DNA from: Larix kaempferi
Lineage: Eukaryota; Streptophyta; Pinopsida; Pinales; Pinaceae
Length of the DNA: 64,000 nucleotides
Assembly: GCA_027924585.1 (NCBI GenBank)
Contig: BSBM01000602.1
Span: 5,207,501-5,271,500 of the forward strand
Direction of reading: 5' to 3'
Positions 1 through 10,318 of the stretch are shown piece by piece; the first letter of the stretch is position 1, and the number at the start of each line of letters is the position of its first letter. The notes below the pieces were generated by a model that saw nothing but the letters and a program-made list of their open reading frames with translations, made no database searches and was not told the origin of the DNA. The translations under genes were made by a program, and so were the position numbers.

Positions 1-815
1 CCTAATTTTCTACTTTTTCGATCAAAGTCCTGAACTAGGGTTTGATCAAGCTTGGCCTTCTGCCCAACCAAAAAATTTGATCTTGGTCTCTAAATTTCGA
101 TTTTGATGAGTAGCATTCAGCCGTGGTCTCTGATTACAAAAATTCCAACTTTCTCTGAAACCCTAATTCACGGAGCCATGAATGAAGGTGCTCAAAATCC
201 AATTCTGTTTTGACAGAAATATGCACATGATTGTTTCTAGTGTAACTCTGAAATTACGAATCCACATGGTCTAAATATTCTACCTGTGGTAGCCCGACCT
301 GTCATCTTTCCAACCCCACAGGTCTGACCTCAATTGGATTCTCTGAGAGAGTTATGCCAAGTGTCGCAACGTGACCTGTTTATGGGATAAAACAGGAGAG
401 CGAACTTGTACGGCGTGCCACATGTCACTGGTTCAACTTCAGCCTCTGAAAACCTTACCAAAGAAACTACAGTCTGTGCCCTACCTGTCACTTTTTATGA
501 AATTTCATTTGGAGCTTCCTATCGCAAGTTGCGACCTTTTTTCCTAGGTCACCTGTTTATGATTGAGATCTGGAAGAGGCAGAAACCCTAGATTGTACAA
601 ATCATGAAACACAAAGTACAACGAATTAGAAGTTGTGCTTCGGACACAAGGTACATGGGGATCTTATCTTCGACTTGTAAGAGTTTCAGATCCTGAAACC
701 TCGCCGAAATGGATTTATAGCGAAAGTGCTACGATAACTGGTTTTTTCTATATTAAGCCCTAGCATCGCAAGTGCAACAAGTGTCATACATGCCATACCA
801 TGCCTTCTTTCAGGC
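1..815 (-). other. Leader (5' internal) region of a minus-strand copia element running off the window
   Basis: This stretch follows the tRNA-iMet primer site that abuts the LTR at 830-1468, so on the minus strand it should be the untranslated leader of a copia element whose body continues beyond position 1. I see no conserved gag or pol motif in it; the short open frames on either strand are not protein-like. The assignment rests only on its position next to the primer site. Confidence 0.45.
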
Positions 816-829
816 TAGCTCTGATACCA
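816..829 (-). promoter_or_regulatory. Primer binding site (tRNA-iMet type) of a copia element
   Basis: Read on the minus strand, the bases directly after the LTR end are TGGTATCAGAGCT, the classic plant initiator-methionine tRNA primer site of Ty1/copia elements. It fixes the LTR at 830-1468 as a 5' LTR for sequence running leftwards. Confidence 0.85.
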
Positions 830-1468
830 TGTTAGTTTTTCAGAATTTACTTCAATCTGATCTAGGATCTTAACTGAGAGAACAACATGTACAGCATATC
901 TACAGCATATCAATCATGGACACAATAATGCAAGCACACAAGAGACACATAGTTTCACCGGGGAAAACCAAGAAGGTGAAAAACCCCGCAACTTCCTCAG
1001 AGATAGATAGAGCAATGATACAACCCAAGCATAAGAGATATACTCCTAGCAGCAGCTTCTCCTCCTCCACTAGTGCGCCACTCTCCAATGAGAGTATGAG
1101 TGAGCAAGTAGAGATCTCCCGATCTCTATTTATACGTGTCCTGTCCTGCCCAATAAACCAGTGGGGCCAACTTGTCTATCTTAGCCTAATAACCCATGGT
1201 TACATTAATCCAGGCCGACCCCACACTTGGTGGTCCAATAACCCATTTACCCACATGACTCATACAAGGCCGACCCCATCAAGGTGGTCTAATAACCCAT
1301 CAAGTATAAGTTACGACACTTACAATATAAATGACGACACTTCCGTATAGAGGAATAATAACATCTCTATAGGAATACAAACACTTCCGTATAGAGGAAT
1401 AATAACATCTCTATAGGAATACAATATACATGGGTAAAATACATTCCGAAGTTACATATACATCAACA
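830..1468 (-). repeat. Copia LTR, minus strand (family A)
   Basis: The LTR is 639 bp and on the minus strand begins TGTTGATGTATATG and ends AAACTAACA. It is an inverted copy of the LTR at 5812-6400; both share the start, the block with AACTTCGGAATGTATTT, a TATA box (TATAAATAG, here at about 1127-1135) and a G/T-rich 3' part. A primer site adjoins its left end (816-829). The 3' internal sequence of the same family (1469-1608) adjoins its right end. It therefore sits between two internal regions instead of bounding an element, as in a tandem or recombined copy. It also has a 44-bp internal duplication (1337-1424) that the other LTR lacks. Confidence 0.85.
1337..1424. repeat. 44-bp tandem duplication inside the copia LTR
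   Basis: Two back-to-back, apparently identical 44-bp copies (1337-1380 and 1381-1424) begin ACACTTCCGTATAGAGG. The sister LTR at 5812-6400 has one copy, so the duplication postdates the split of the two LTRs. Confidence 0.9.
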
Positions 1469-1608
1469 CTTCCTCTTAACTAGGAAGGTATTTCTCGACA
1501 CAGATCTGCTAGCACAAGTCTTCTTCTCTGGATCATCATCAGTGAATCATCGTCCTCGAATCATCATCATTGTCACTACTGCTGTTATCTCAATCAATCT
1601 GTTCATGA
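1469..1608 (-). repeat. Inverted copy of the copia 3' internal end with polypurine tract
   Basis: Reverse-complemented, this matches about 5665-5811, the sequence directly before the plus-strand LTR, including the shared GAAGAAGACTTGTGCTAGC and the purine-rich TTAAGAGGAAG tract next to the LTR. It is the 3' end of a minus-strand element whose body is not present to the right, because homology stops near 1608. Confidence 0.8.
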
Positions 1609-2983
1609 TTAAGTTTATAATATGATTGTCTTCATGTCATTAAGTTTAGTAACAATCTTGTTTAATCTTAGACTTGTCTTATCACCCTAGTAAAAGTATG
1701 AATGCATGATAGAAGACATTCATTGATTAGGATTATGACACTTGATTGTATTATGATTGTACTAATACACTGTGGTGTTGTATGAGGATAATGTTATCCA
1801 CTAACATGAAGGTACAAATCAAGTTCTAAATCAAGACCATGGTGACATGAAGACAAATACTCATCCATAGTCATGGATCACATAGAAGTATGTATATTTT
1901 GGTTCTACAATGGTTAACTTATGAATTATGCAGGTCATTGAAGAGAACAAGAAAACATTGCTAGACATAACTAGCAAATATGATGACCAGGTATGTTTTC
2001 CTATATCAAGTTAGAATCCTTCTCTATCTTAGGATCTTATATTTTTGTATATGATTATTCATGAAGTTAGAAATTTAAGTAATCAAGGGTTTATGCATAT
2101 TATGTCTCTTACCTTGATTGATGATATGACTAACCAGAAGAGTCCTATGGTCAAATAAGAATATGCATAAGTAAAAGTACTCCCTGAAACATTGAATACT
2201 AATGCTTATTATCTATGATCATGACTATACATGTTTAAGATTATTTTGTGTTGAGATTATACTAATAAATGTATGAGATCTTGAGGATGGCACAATCATG
2301 ACACTAGTGCACACTTAAGCATGCATAGTGGTCCAAGATGAATATAAGTTCAAGGACAAGTAATCTAGGATGCAAAGATCAAGAGGGAGCACACTCCAAT
2401 AGTTCCTGCAAGGAAGTAAAGATTGAGAGGGAGTCCACACAGCAAACAAACAAAGATAAGTATTTGAATTGTCATTTCTTGTATATCTGATTGTTTAAAT
2501 AATATTGTTCAATGATGTATATACTTATGTTCCTAGACTTAGGTTGTGTATTATGCATATTAGAATAATTGCATTAATGAACAGTATGCTACTAATATGC
2601 ATGTGATGGGTAAGTGGCCTATGGCACTATACAACATTCCATTGCTACTTATCTAGAATGAAACCTCTTTGCTGACATGTTGGGAGTTGTGCACACTCTT
2701 AACAATGTTCTGGTAGAGATTGGAAGGCATCTAGAAAGTTACGGGATATGGATAAATGTTGTATTGAAGCATTGGCTAAAATAATTTCATGACTGTATGA
2801 CATATTTCTTTACGTATAAGGATTTGTCCTGAAAACTATGAGATGTTTCTAATCATGCAATTTAACTTGTCTTGTAGGAAAGATCGTATACCATCACCTA
2901 CAAAAGAAGGACTACAACATTTATTCCAGCAACAAAGCTATCTATTGAAGAATCTAAACTTCCCAAGATTCGGGATACAGTAA
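1609..2983 (+). other. Non-coding AT-rich segment with one exon-like block
   Basis: No retroelement domain or long frame is visible. At 1934-1990 a 57-bp block (19 open codons, rich in Glu, Lys and Asp) is preceded by TTATGCAG and followed by GTATGT, as an internal exon would be. A second acceptor-like run (CTTGTCTTGTAG) ends near 2877, just before the copia RT frame. The integrase and gag expected upstream of the RT are absent, so this DNA may be host-gene sequence joined to the element. That is inference; only the splice-like borders are seen. Confidence 0.35.
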
Positions 2984-4489
2984 TGGAAGAATGCCATGAT
3001 CGAGGAATACCAGTCGATCACGAAGAATGATGTTTGGGATGCGGTCCCAAGACCAGATGGGAAGTCTGTTGTGACTTCCAAGTGGATCTATAAGATCAAG
3101 CATGCTGCAGATGGCAGCATAGAAAAATACAAAGCGAGGTTTGTAGCTCGTGGCTTCTCCCAGAAAGAGGGAATAGACTATGAAGAGACTTTTGATCCTG
3201 TAGCCAGATACACTTCCATCAGAACAGTACTTGCTCTGGCTGCAGTGATGAAGTGGAAGATACACCAGATGGATGTCAAGACAGCTTTCTTGAATGGTGT
3301 AGTCGAAGAGGAAGTGTATGTGGAGCAGCCACTTGGTTTTGAGACACATGACAGGGAGTCATATGTGTGCAGATTGAAGAAAGCCTTGTATGGCTTGAAG
3401 CAAGCTCCTAGGACTTGGTATGGTAGGATGGACAGTTTCCTATCTAGCTTGGGCTTTACCAAAAGTAAAGCAGATTCCAATTTTTACTACAAGGTTGAGG
3501 AAGGAAATCCAGTGATACTACTTTTGTATGTGGATGACCTGTTTGTTACAGGTGAGGATAGTTTGATTGCCGATACCAAGAGGAAGCTTGTTGCCGAGTT
3601 CGAGATGAAGGACTTAGGGATGATGCACTATTTTCTAGGCATGGAGGTGTGGCAGAGTGTAGATGGAATCTTCCTTGGACAAGGGAAGTATGCAGTAGAG
3701 ATCCTGAAGAGGTTCGGGATGATGGACTGCAAGGCCATGGCCACATCTATGGCATCGAATCTAAAGCTTCTGTGTGATGCTTCATCTGAGCCGATTGATC
3801 TCATGATGTATCATCAGATGATTGGGTCCATGATGTACCTAATGAATATGAGACCAGATATTTGCTTTGCGGTAAACACATTGAGTTAGTTCCTGACGAA
3901 TCTGAGAAGTGTTCACCTGGTTGCTGTAAATCATATTCTGAGGTACCTGAAGGGTACAGTTTATTATGGGCTCAAGTATGATGCAAATCAAAAGTTTAAC
4001 CTAGAGGGTTATGTTGATTCAGATTGGGCAGGCAGTGCTGCAGATAGGAAGAGCACTTTGGGGTGCTGCTTCAGTATGGGATCAGGTGTGATCTCTTGGT
4101 TTAGTAGGAAGCAGTCCTGTGTAGCACTGAGTATAGCCGAAGCAGAGTATGTTGCAGCTTGTTCGGCTAGTTGTGAGGCAGTATGGCTGAGGAAGCTATT
4201 GTCTGAGCTATTTGATCTCTCGTTGGATGCTACTGGTATCTTTTGTGACAACCAGAGTTGTGTGAATATTTCTGAGAACCCGATGTTCCATGACAGGTCG
4301 AAGCACATTGAGATCAAATATCACTATATCAGGGATATGGTGCAGAGAGGAGCAGTGAAGCTCCTGTATGTTGCGATGGATGAGCAGGTTGCAGATGTGT
4401 TGACGAAACCACTAGCCAGAGTGAAGTTTGAGTACTTCAGAGAGAGGCTTGGTGTTCTTCAGATAGAAGATACTTCAAGGAAGAAGTGA
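2984..4489 (+). pseudogene. Ty1/copia pol fragment: reverse transcriptase and RNase H, nonsense-mutated
   Basis: This would encode the C-terminal half of a copia polyprotein, which copies element RNA into DNA in cytoplasmic particles. One frame runs the whole length. The RT part has the hallmark KARFVARGFSQ, QMDVKTAFLNG, YGLKQAPRTWY, the catalytic YVDDLFVTG and KDLGMMHYFLGMEV. The RNase H part has YVDSDWAGS, SIAEAEYVA and the C-terminal DVLTKPL. An in-frame TAG at 3887-3889 replaces the usual Gln in the NTLS-Q-F motif, and a TAA at 2981-2983 closes the frame just upstream. Gag, protease and integrase are not found, so it is 5' truncated. Its own plus-strand LTR lies at 5812-6400. Confidence 0.93.
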
Positions 4490-4599
4490 TGGGACACATC
4501 TGTAGGAGCCATTCCAAGCATGGTGAGAGGAGGATCCTTCCCATGGTTGTGGATGTAAGCGCTGTGTGGTGAGCATCAGGACGATGCTCCAGTTACTGC

Positions 4600-4905
4600 T
4601 TGGTATGATCAGTTGGATCATGTATATGTATATGCATCAGTTGGATGCTTGGTATGATCAGTTGGATCATGTATATGTATATGCATCAGTTGGATGCTTG
4701 GTATGATCAGTTGGATCATGTAAATGTATATGCATTAGGACGATGCAGTGATGATGATCAGGAGGATCATGTGAGATGAGTATCAGGATGATACTCTGGA
4801 ATATATGCATCAGGATGATGCTATGATGATGATCAGGATGATCATATGTGATGATATGTATCAGGTGGATACATTGCATAATCAGTTGGATTATGTGTGA
4901 TAAGT
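4600..4905 (+). repeat. Short-period repeats (GATCA/GCATCAG type) in the copia 3' region
   Basis: About three copies of a roughly 48-bp unit built from GATCAGTTGGATCATGTA and GCATCAGTTGGATGC, followed by degenerate versions (GATCAGGATGATCAT, GTATCAGGTGGATAC). Each core is a near-palindrome around CAGKWKGAT. It lies between the RNase H stop and the LTR and is non-coding. Confidence 0.8.
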
Positions 4906-4924
4906 TCCGAAGACACAGATGCAC

Positions 4925-5360
4925 ATGGGCTTTTCAGACATGGTTGTAGATGTGTTCTCCCATGGTCGCGATGTAATTGCCAGTATTTTCCGACATGGTG
5001 GCAGATGTGTTCTCCCATGGTTGTGATGTAATTGCTGGATCCATTCTCACATGGTGGTAGATGTGTTCTCCCATGGTGCAGATGTAAGGGCTGGAGCTAT
5101 TCTCACATGGTGGTAGATGTGTTCTCCCATGGTGCAGATGTAAGGGCTGGAGCCATTCGAGCATGGTTGAAGTGTGTCTTCCCTTAGCTGCGATATAAGT
5201 GTTGTGCCATTCCTAGCATGGTTGAAGTGTGTCTTCCCATGGCTATGGATGTAAGTGTGATGCCATTCTCGCATGGTGGAAGTGTGTCTTCCATGGCATA
5301 GATATAAGTGGTGAGCCTTTCATGGATGGTTGAAGTGTGTCTTCCCATGCCGATGAATGT
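4925..5360 (+). repeat. Tandem minisatellite of about 60 bp in the copia 3' region
   Basis: Roughly seven imperfect copies of a unit with CATGGTGGTAGATGTGTTCT, CCCATGGT and GATGTAAG; the later copies change to GTTGAAGTGTGTCTTCCCATG. Copies between about 5040 and 5160 are nearly identical, which suggests recent local amplification. Purely repetitive frames read through it on both strands and I do not count these as genes. Confidence 0.8.
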
Positions 5361-5800
5361 AAGTGTTGTGTGGTGTGCATCTAGGTTGTGCTTCATGAAC
5401 GATGTTATGATCAGTATGATCAAGAGTATCAGGATGATACTCTGCGGCTATGGACAGGTTGTGCACTGGCGTGTAAAAGGTCCTGGGAGATCCGATAGGT
5501 TGAGTTGTGTGCTCGTAATCAGTCCTGGGATGCTCTTGCAAGGTTTTGTTGATGCACGTAATAAGTCCTGAGGATTCCATAGTATGGCCAGTGATGATGA
5601 AGACCTACAGGTGGTGGGTCTACATCCAGCATGAAAAAGGGCTGGCTCTGTAGAACTTCCTATGACGAGCAGATCAGATTTTGATTGAGATAGCAGCAGC
5701 AGAGAGACAATGACGATGGTTTGATGGCGATGATCCAGTGACGATGATCCAGAGAAGAAGACTTGTGCTAGCAGATCTGTGTCGAGAAATACCTTCCTAG

Positions 5801-5811
5801 TTAAGAGGGAG
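5801..5811 (+). promoter_or_regulatory. Polypurine tract of the plus-strand copia element
   Basis: TTAAGAGGGAG directly precedes the TG start of the LTR at 5812, the position where plus-strand DNA synthesis is primed in LTR retrotransposons. Confidence 0.75.
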
Positions 5812-6400
5812 TGTTGATGTATATGTAACTTCGGAATGTATTTCACATATGTATATTGTATTCCTATAGAGATGTTATTATTCCTCTATACGGAAGTGTC
5901 GTCATTTATATTGTAAGTGTCGTAACTTATACTTGATGGGTTATTAGACCACCTTGATGGGGTCGACCCTGTATAAGTCATGTGGGTCAAAGGGTTATTA
6001 GACCACCCTATTTTGGGTCGGCCCTGTTAGCATTATGTTAAGTGGTTAAGTTGAGGCCGACCTAGTAAGTTTATTAGTCAAGTCAAGTCAAGTATAAATA
6101 GAGTGCGAGAGGCACTCTATTTGATCATTCATTTTTTCACTCATATACTCATTGGAGAGTGGCGCACTAGTGGAGGAGGAGAAGCTGCTGCTAGGAGACT
6201 ATCTCTTATGCTTGGGTTTTGTATCATTGCTCTATCTATCTCTGAGGAAGTTGTGGGGTTTTTCACCTTTATGGTTTTCCCCATGGAAACTCTGTGTGTC
6301 TATTGTCTCTTGTGATTGCTTGTTGTCATTGATATGTTGTACATGTTATTCTCTCAGATAAGATCCTAGATCATATTGAATTGATGCTAAAAAATTAACA
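5812..6400 (+). repeat. Copia 3' LTR, plus strand (family A)
   Basis: A 589-bp LTR starts TGTTGATGTATATGTAAC, carries a TATA box at about 6093-6099 (TATAAATAG) and ends AAAAATTAACA. It is the 3' LTR of the RT pseudogene at 2984-4489 and inverted relative to 830-1468. The base after its end is inside a minus-strand gypsy gag, whose open frame is closed by a TAA belonging to this LTR, so the copia element inserted into the older gypsy copy. Confidence 0.88.
6093..6099 (+). promoter_or_regulatory. TATA box of the copia LTR
   Basis: TATAAAT within GTATAAATAGAG, about 280 bp into the LTR, where the U3 promoter of plant copia elements usually lies. Confidence 0.55.
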
Positions 6401-8132
6401 CTCCTGACGTACACCCTCCTGTTGATGCAATAGCTTGGATATCTCCTCCAACGCCTCCTCATCTCTTGCTAATTCTAAACAACTCCCGATGAATGCTCTT
6501 ACAGTAGTGGCCTTTCGTTGCGATTTTGTTCGATCGAACATCGGCGGCATCTCATAAATATCTGCTTGAGGAGATGCATTCCTTTGTCGCCTTAACATTC
6601 CATGTTGTGCCTTTGAGAAGACGTCCTTCTCGGCCTCCACATCGAAGATAACATGTTTCATTTTCGTTGGTCGAACACTATGGTGCGGCTGGTCGGCTCG
6701 TGTTGCTGCCTTTCCTTGCGTCACTATTCCCACCGTCGCAGAGTGCTTCCTAGATTCCGTCGATATCTTCTGTACTGCCGGTTGGTTCTGGTTTTGATTC
6801 TGGTTTTGGTTCGGCGGAGATGGCAGGTTCTTATTCTGCCATCTGGCTATGAGCTGTGGGAAATCTTCGATGCTATGGTCCACTCCACTGCAGTACGTGC
6901 ATTGCAGGGCCGGATTGGGTAAATCCCTTGCGAAATGTCCTTGTTTCTCACAATTATAACATGTAGGAGGTCCTCGACCCCGTCCGGAGGCTCCTCCTCT
7001 TCCTGCGCCACCACCATGTCCTCTATGGAATCCTCCACCAAATCCTCTACGTGGCGTTCCATACTGCGCCTGCTGATATTGTGGTTGTTGATACTGCGGT
7101 TATGGGTATTGTTGATACAACGGCTGCTGCTACTGTGGTTGCGGATACTGCGGTGCACCATAATGTAGTTTCCCATATTATCCTTGGTCAAATTGTGATG
7201 CCTGAATAAACTGCGGTTGCGGCTGGGCGTACTGTGGCTGCTGCAGCCCCAATTGTTGCTCTTCTCCCTTTACCAGGTATGCATCCATGTTTCGTTCTTG
7301 CAACAAATCGTGGGCTCTACAATCCTTTTCGTCGTGCCCCACTGATCAACATAATTTACAATATAGGCTTGTCGGTTTCGACACTATCTTCTGTAAGTTA
7401 TGCAGTCCTTCGGTCGATGTCCCTTGGCCTGGAAAATGGGACTCCATGGCAGGCCTTCCTGGCGAAGGGGGTTCGGCGCCCCCAAATTCAAATACTGCTG
7501 AAACACTGAACAGTTATCCTTATGGTGGCCTTCCGTCCTACATTTGGTGCACCATACATCTACGCGGGTATCTTTTCCTTGCTTCATGTCCTGCAGTTGG
7601 AGCGTCAACGTAGCCAGTTGTGCTTGAATCTTGTCCATTCCAGCTCTAGTCTCTCCGATCGGTGAAGCCTCTAGCTTCATTGCGATTTCCAATGCTTTGG
7701 CTTGATCCGCAACCTTCTGCTGCATCAAAGGTCATCGAATATGTGGTACTAGCCCGACGATAAACCACTCTTTGTGCTGCAGGTCGTTTATTGGAAAACT
7801 GACTTTCGCTCTCAGTGTCTTGTATCTCTGATCAAACTCCCATACTGGGTCATTCATGTATTTCCTAATCTCTTTGAGCTCAGTAATGTACTATGCTTCT
7901 GACTTGGGTTTTTTAAATTCCTGAATCATCGCTGTTTTAATTTCTGCCAATGTTTTTCCTAGAACCTTAGTAAACTTTATGAACCAGTCCAGTGCTCGGC
8001 CTTGAAAGGTCGTCGCCAGCTTTCCCTTTTTGATGTCTTCATCTTGGACCTACTTCGCAGAAAAAACCAAAACTGTTCGGGATCCTTTGTCCCGTCTCCT
8101 ACAAATCTCAGCATCTTTGTATCATCCGCCAT
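6401..8132 (-). pseudogene. Ty3/gypsy gag, frameshifted and truncated by the copia insertion
   Basis: Gag builds the particle that packages element RNA. Read right to left, a start at 8132 gives MADDTKMLRFVGDGTKDPEQ, then the retrotransposon gag core in shifting frames, a Met/Gln-rich helical part (start near 7728), a first zinc knuckle CTKCRTEGHHKDNC (C-x2-C-x4-H-x4-C), a Gln/Tyr/Gly-rich linker, a second knuckle CYNCEKQGHFARD in which the last Cys has become Leu, and a third Cys pair (CTYC) before DHSIED. The last stretch (6395-6883) is rich in Asn-Gln repeats and ends exactly at the copia LTR. Several frameshifts and stops make it non-functional. Protease and pol would lie further left and are not in this part of the window. 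Confidence 0.85.
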
Positions 8133-8555
8133 TATGGTCTTCCTACTATTGTTACTTACTGATGCGCTACTTTTTTCACTACACATAGGACAGATTTGTG
8201 AGTTATTTGTGGTTTTCCTTTGAATTGATAAGTGGTGTGCGGGGTCGAAGGTATGTGGTAGCTAACGATTCGTCCTTCTTCTGGGATAGCCTGGTCACCG
8301 CCTTCCTCCTCCTAATAAAGGAGCTCTGTCCTCCGTGGCCCTGTTGCGTAGTCTTCCCTTCCGGTCCTCTCAAGGGACTCTTCCTCAGTCCTCCTCCTCT
8401 TATCAGGACGTCGGAATATCGTTCCACTTCTCAAGGTGCCACAGTCTTCCTCAACTTCCCTTAAAAATTCATCGTCGCTCATGTCCATCTACCTTGCATC
8501 TTTCCTAGCGGATCCGTAACCATGCAATACCTACAACCCCTCCACACCGACCTGT

Positions 8556-9075
8556 CTACTCATTGGAGGTCATGTTCAACATGCCCTCTTCGCACCCCAA
8601 CATCTTAATCCACAGGTTTAGCGACAGGACAAACCTTCCCCTCGGTCCCCTAAAAAATCGTCTTTCCGTGTCGTTGTAAGAACTGTTGGTATCTACTCCG
8701 AACTCAGTGATGTACCCCTCTAGGATACTATTGACCCATAAATCAACAACCCTCGATACTGTATTGTTGACTTGCTTCAACTGTCGAATTAATTCTGGAG
8801 TCCACTGGTCTGATCTAATACTCTGGTTGGTATGTCCTCTGAATGTCAACTGCGCAAGCCACTCCTGTAGTATTATTGGAAACTCAGCGAAGAATATCTC
8901 ATGGATATCTGAATATATGTGCTTTCATAACCAACTTTCTACTGTCTGTACCGGGTTCCTTCTTTCTTCCTTCGCGAACTCTTCTGCCTTCTGACTGAAC
9001 CACTCTTGGATCTCTGGCTTCGTCGAATTCCACAGCATATCCTCTTCTCTCTTCTCAGGGTCCCGCCAATGGAAC
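8556..9075 (-). pseudogene. Coding-like N-terminal or leader region of the gypsy element
   Basis: On the minus strand, upstream of gag, 8556-8849 stays open for 97 codons (start MTFRGHTNQSIRSDQW) and the frame extends coding-like to about 8910. A further stretch near 8940-9060 reads as an acidic, Trp-containing sequence (EEDMLWNSTKPEIQEWF). I do not recognise a domain. It follows the putative LTR end at 9080, so it is probably leader-encoded or N-terminal gag sequence of the same element; breaks in frame show decay. Confidence 0.4.
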
Positions 9076-9079
9076 CATT

Positions 9080-9760
9080 TGTTGACATAGGGTCTTTCGA
9101 CAGGGGTTCACACTGTCGTCAACAACACCAACAACCCCTTATTCACTAGCCCGGAAATGAGTTACCCTTCCCAGCAACACCTGCGAAGCAGGTGAGGTCT
9201 CACCCTAGGAGGATAAGGGTGTTGCAGGAACCAAGCTTCCGTAGTGGCAAGGAGGATATGCTCTTATACCTAGAAGTCACACTATCATACGAACCAGAGA
9301 TGACAATACTCACAACAGTCTATTAACCAACCATTCGCATCTTATTCATATTATACATGTTTCAAAGCATATCCAACAACACATTCACATCAACCAACAA
9401 CATGCATCCACATAAATCAACAGAAAGTATTTAAATAACCCATTATTGCATCATGGCACAACAACAGAATTCATAACCGAACATCTTCATTCATTAACAT
9501 CTACGGAACAACTATGCAAAGAATATTCAAGTCATCATATCACAGCTATAACCGAACCCAAAAGATTGGATTTTTCTCTGAAACTTCGATGCCCTTAGGC
9601 TTACAATTCACTTCTATTTATATGCTTCTATCCGATTACAAAATGGTCCATTTGACCGACTTAGTAATTAAGTATTCTAAACTATTCTTGCGCTTCCTTG
9701 GACTTCACGATGATTCCTTCTTTTGCGGGATTTGGATTTCGCGCCTATCGTCTTCCGCAC
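9080..9760 (-). repeat. Probable 5' LTR (3' portion) of the gypsy element, minus strand
   Basis: On the minus strand the segment has a TATA-like ATATAAATAG (near 9612-9624) and ends ...GTCAACA just before the coding-like leader. It sits where the 5' LTR of the gag at 6401-8132 should be. No second copy is in the window, so the borders are unproven; the right border near 9760 is where sequence resembling a different LTR begins. Confidence 0.4.
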
Positions 9761-9779
9761 TTGCTGCGGATCTATCCCG

Positions 9780-10318
9780 TGCCAACAAGAAGAAAGACAA
9801 AGCATAGAAACAAAGAACACGAGAATTTATCCCGGGAAACCCAATAGGGAGAAAACCCAACAACCTTCATATAGAGATGAAAAATTCTGAGAACAGAGTA
9901 CAATGAAGAGAGAGAGAAATGGAAGAACTTTCCAAGTAGAAACCCCAAAATATCTTCTCCTAGTTGTAGATCTGAATCTCTCTCCAAGTGATGCGAACTT
10001 GCTTGGTTGAGTGAGTGTACAAATGACGTGAAATTTCCTTCTATTTATACAAGTGCCAAATTCGCTTTTTCCTCAACAGGTTCGACTTGTCAAAACTATC
10101 TGGGCTGACTTGACTTAAGGATCAATAAATAAAGTTTATTTTAATCTTTTCTTTGGGTAATTTATCCCCAAGGTTTACATTGATTCTTTCAAGGGTTTAC
10201 ATTGATTCTTTCAAGGGTTTACATAATTAATTACATCAAATTCATCTCCCGTAGGACGTACAAATCAATACAATAAAATATAATAAGAATATATTCCGAA
10301 GTTGCACAAATTCCAACA
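9780..10318 (-). repeat. Copia-like LTR fragment, minus strand
   Basis: On the minus strand it begins TGTTGGAATTTGTGCAACTT, resembling the start of the family A LTR (TGTTGATGTATATGTAACTT and the following CGGAATRTATT). It has a TATA box (CTATTTATAC at 10041-10050 on the plus strand), a duplicated 27-bp CCTTGAAAGAATCAATGTAAA block near 10160-10210, and the G/T-rich ...GGGTTTTCTCCC... GGTTTCCCGGG end typical of plant copia LTRs. No internal domain adjoins it, so it is a truncated or solo copy. Confidence 0.5.

Noticed and set aside
900-1350. Open frames on both strands of the left LTR
   Set aside because: They lie wholly in the LTR. The minus-strand one recurs in the other LTR only because the DNA is shared.
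4667-5580. Several minus-strand and plus-strand frames of 75-87 codons
   Set aside because: They are readouts of the tandem repeats in the copia 3' region, with His/Thr- or Met-rich periodic text.
830-6400. A simple intact copia element between the two LTRs
   Set aside because: The LTRs are inverted relative to each other, and gag, protease and integrase are absent.
9080-10318. One single 1.24 kb LTR with TGTTG...CAACA ends
   Set aside because: It contains two TATA boxes and two different LTR-type architectures, so two abutting LTR pieces fit better. Not excluded without a second copy.
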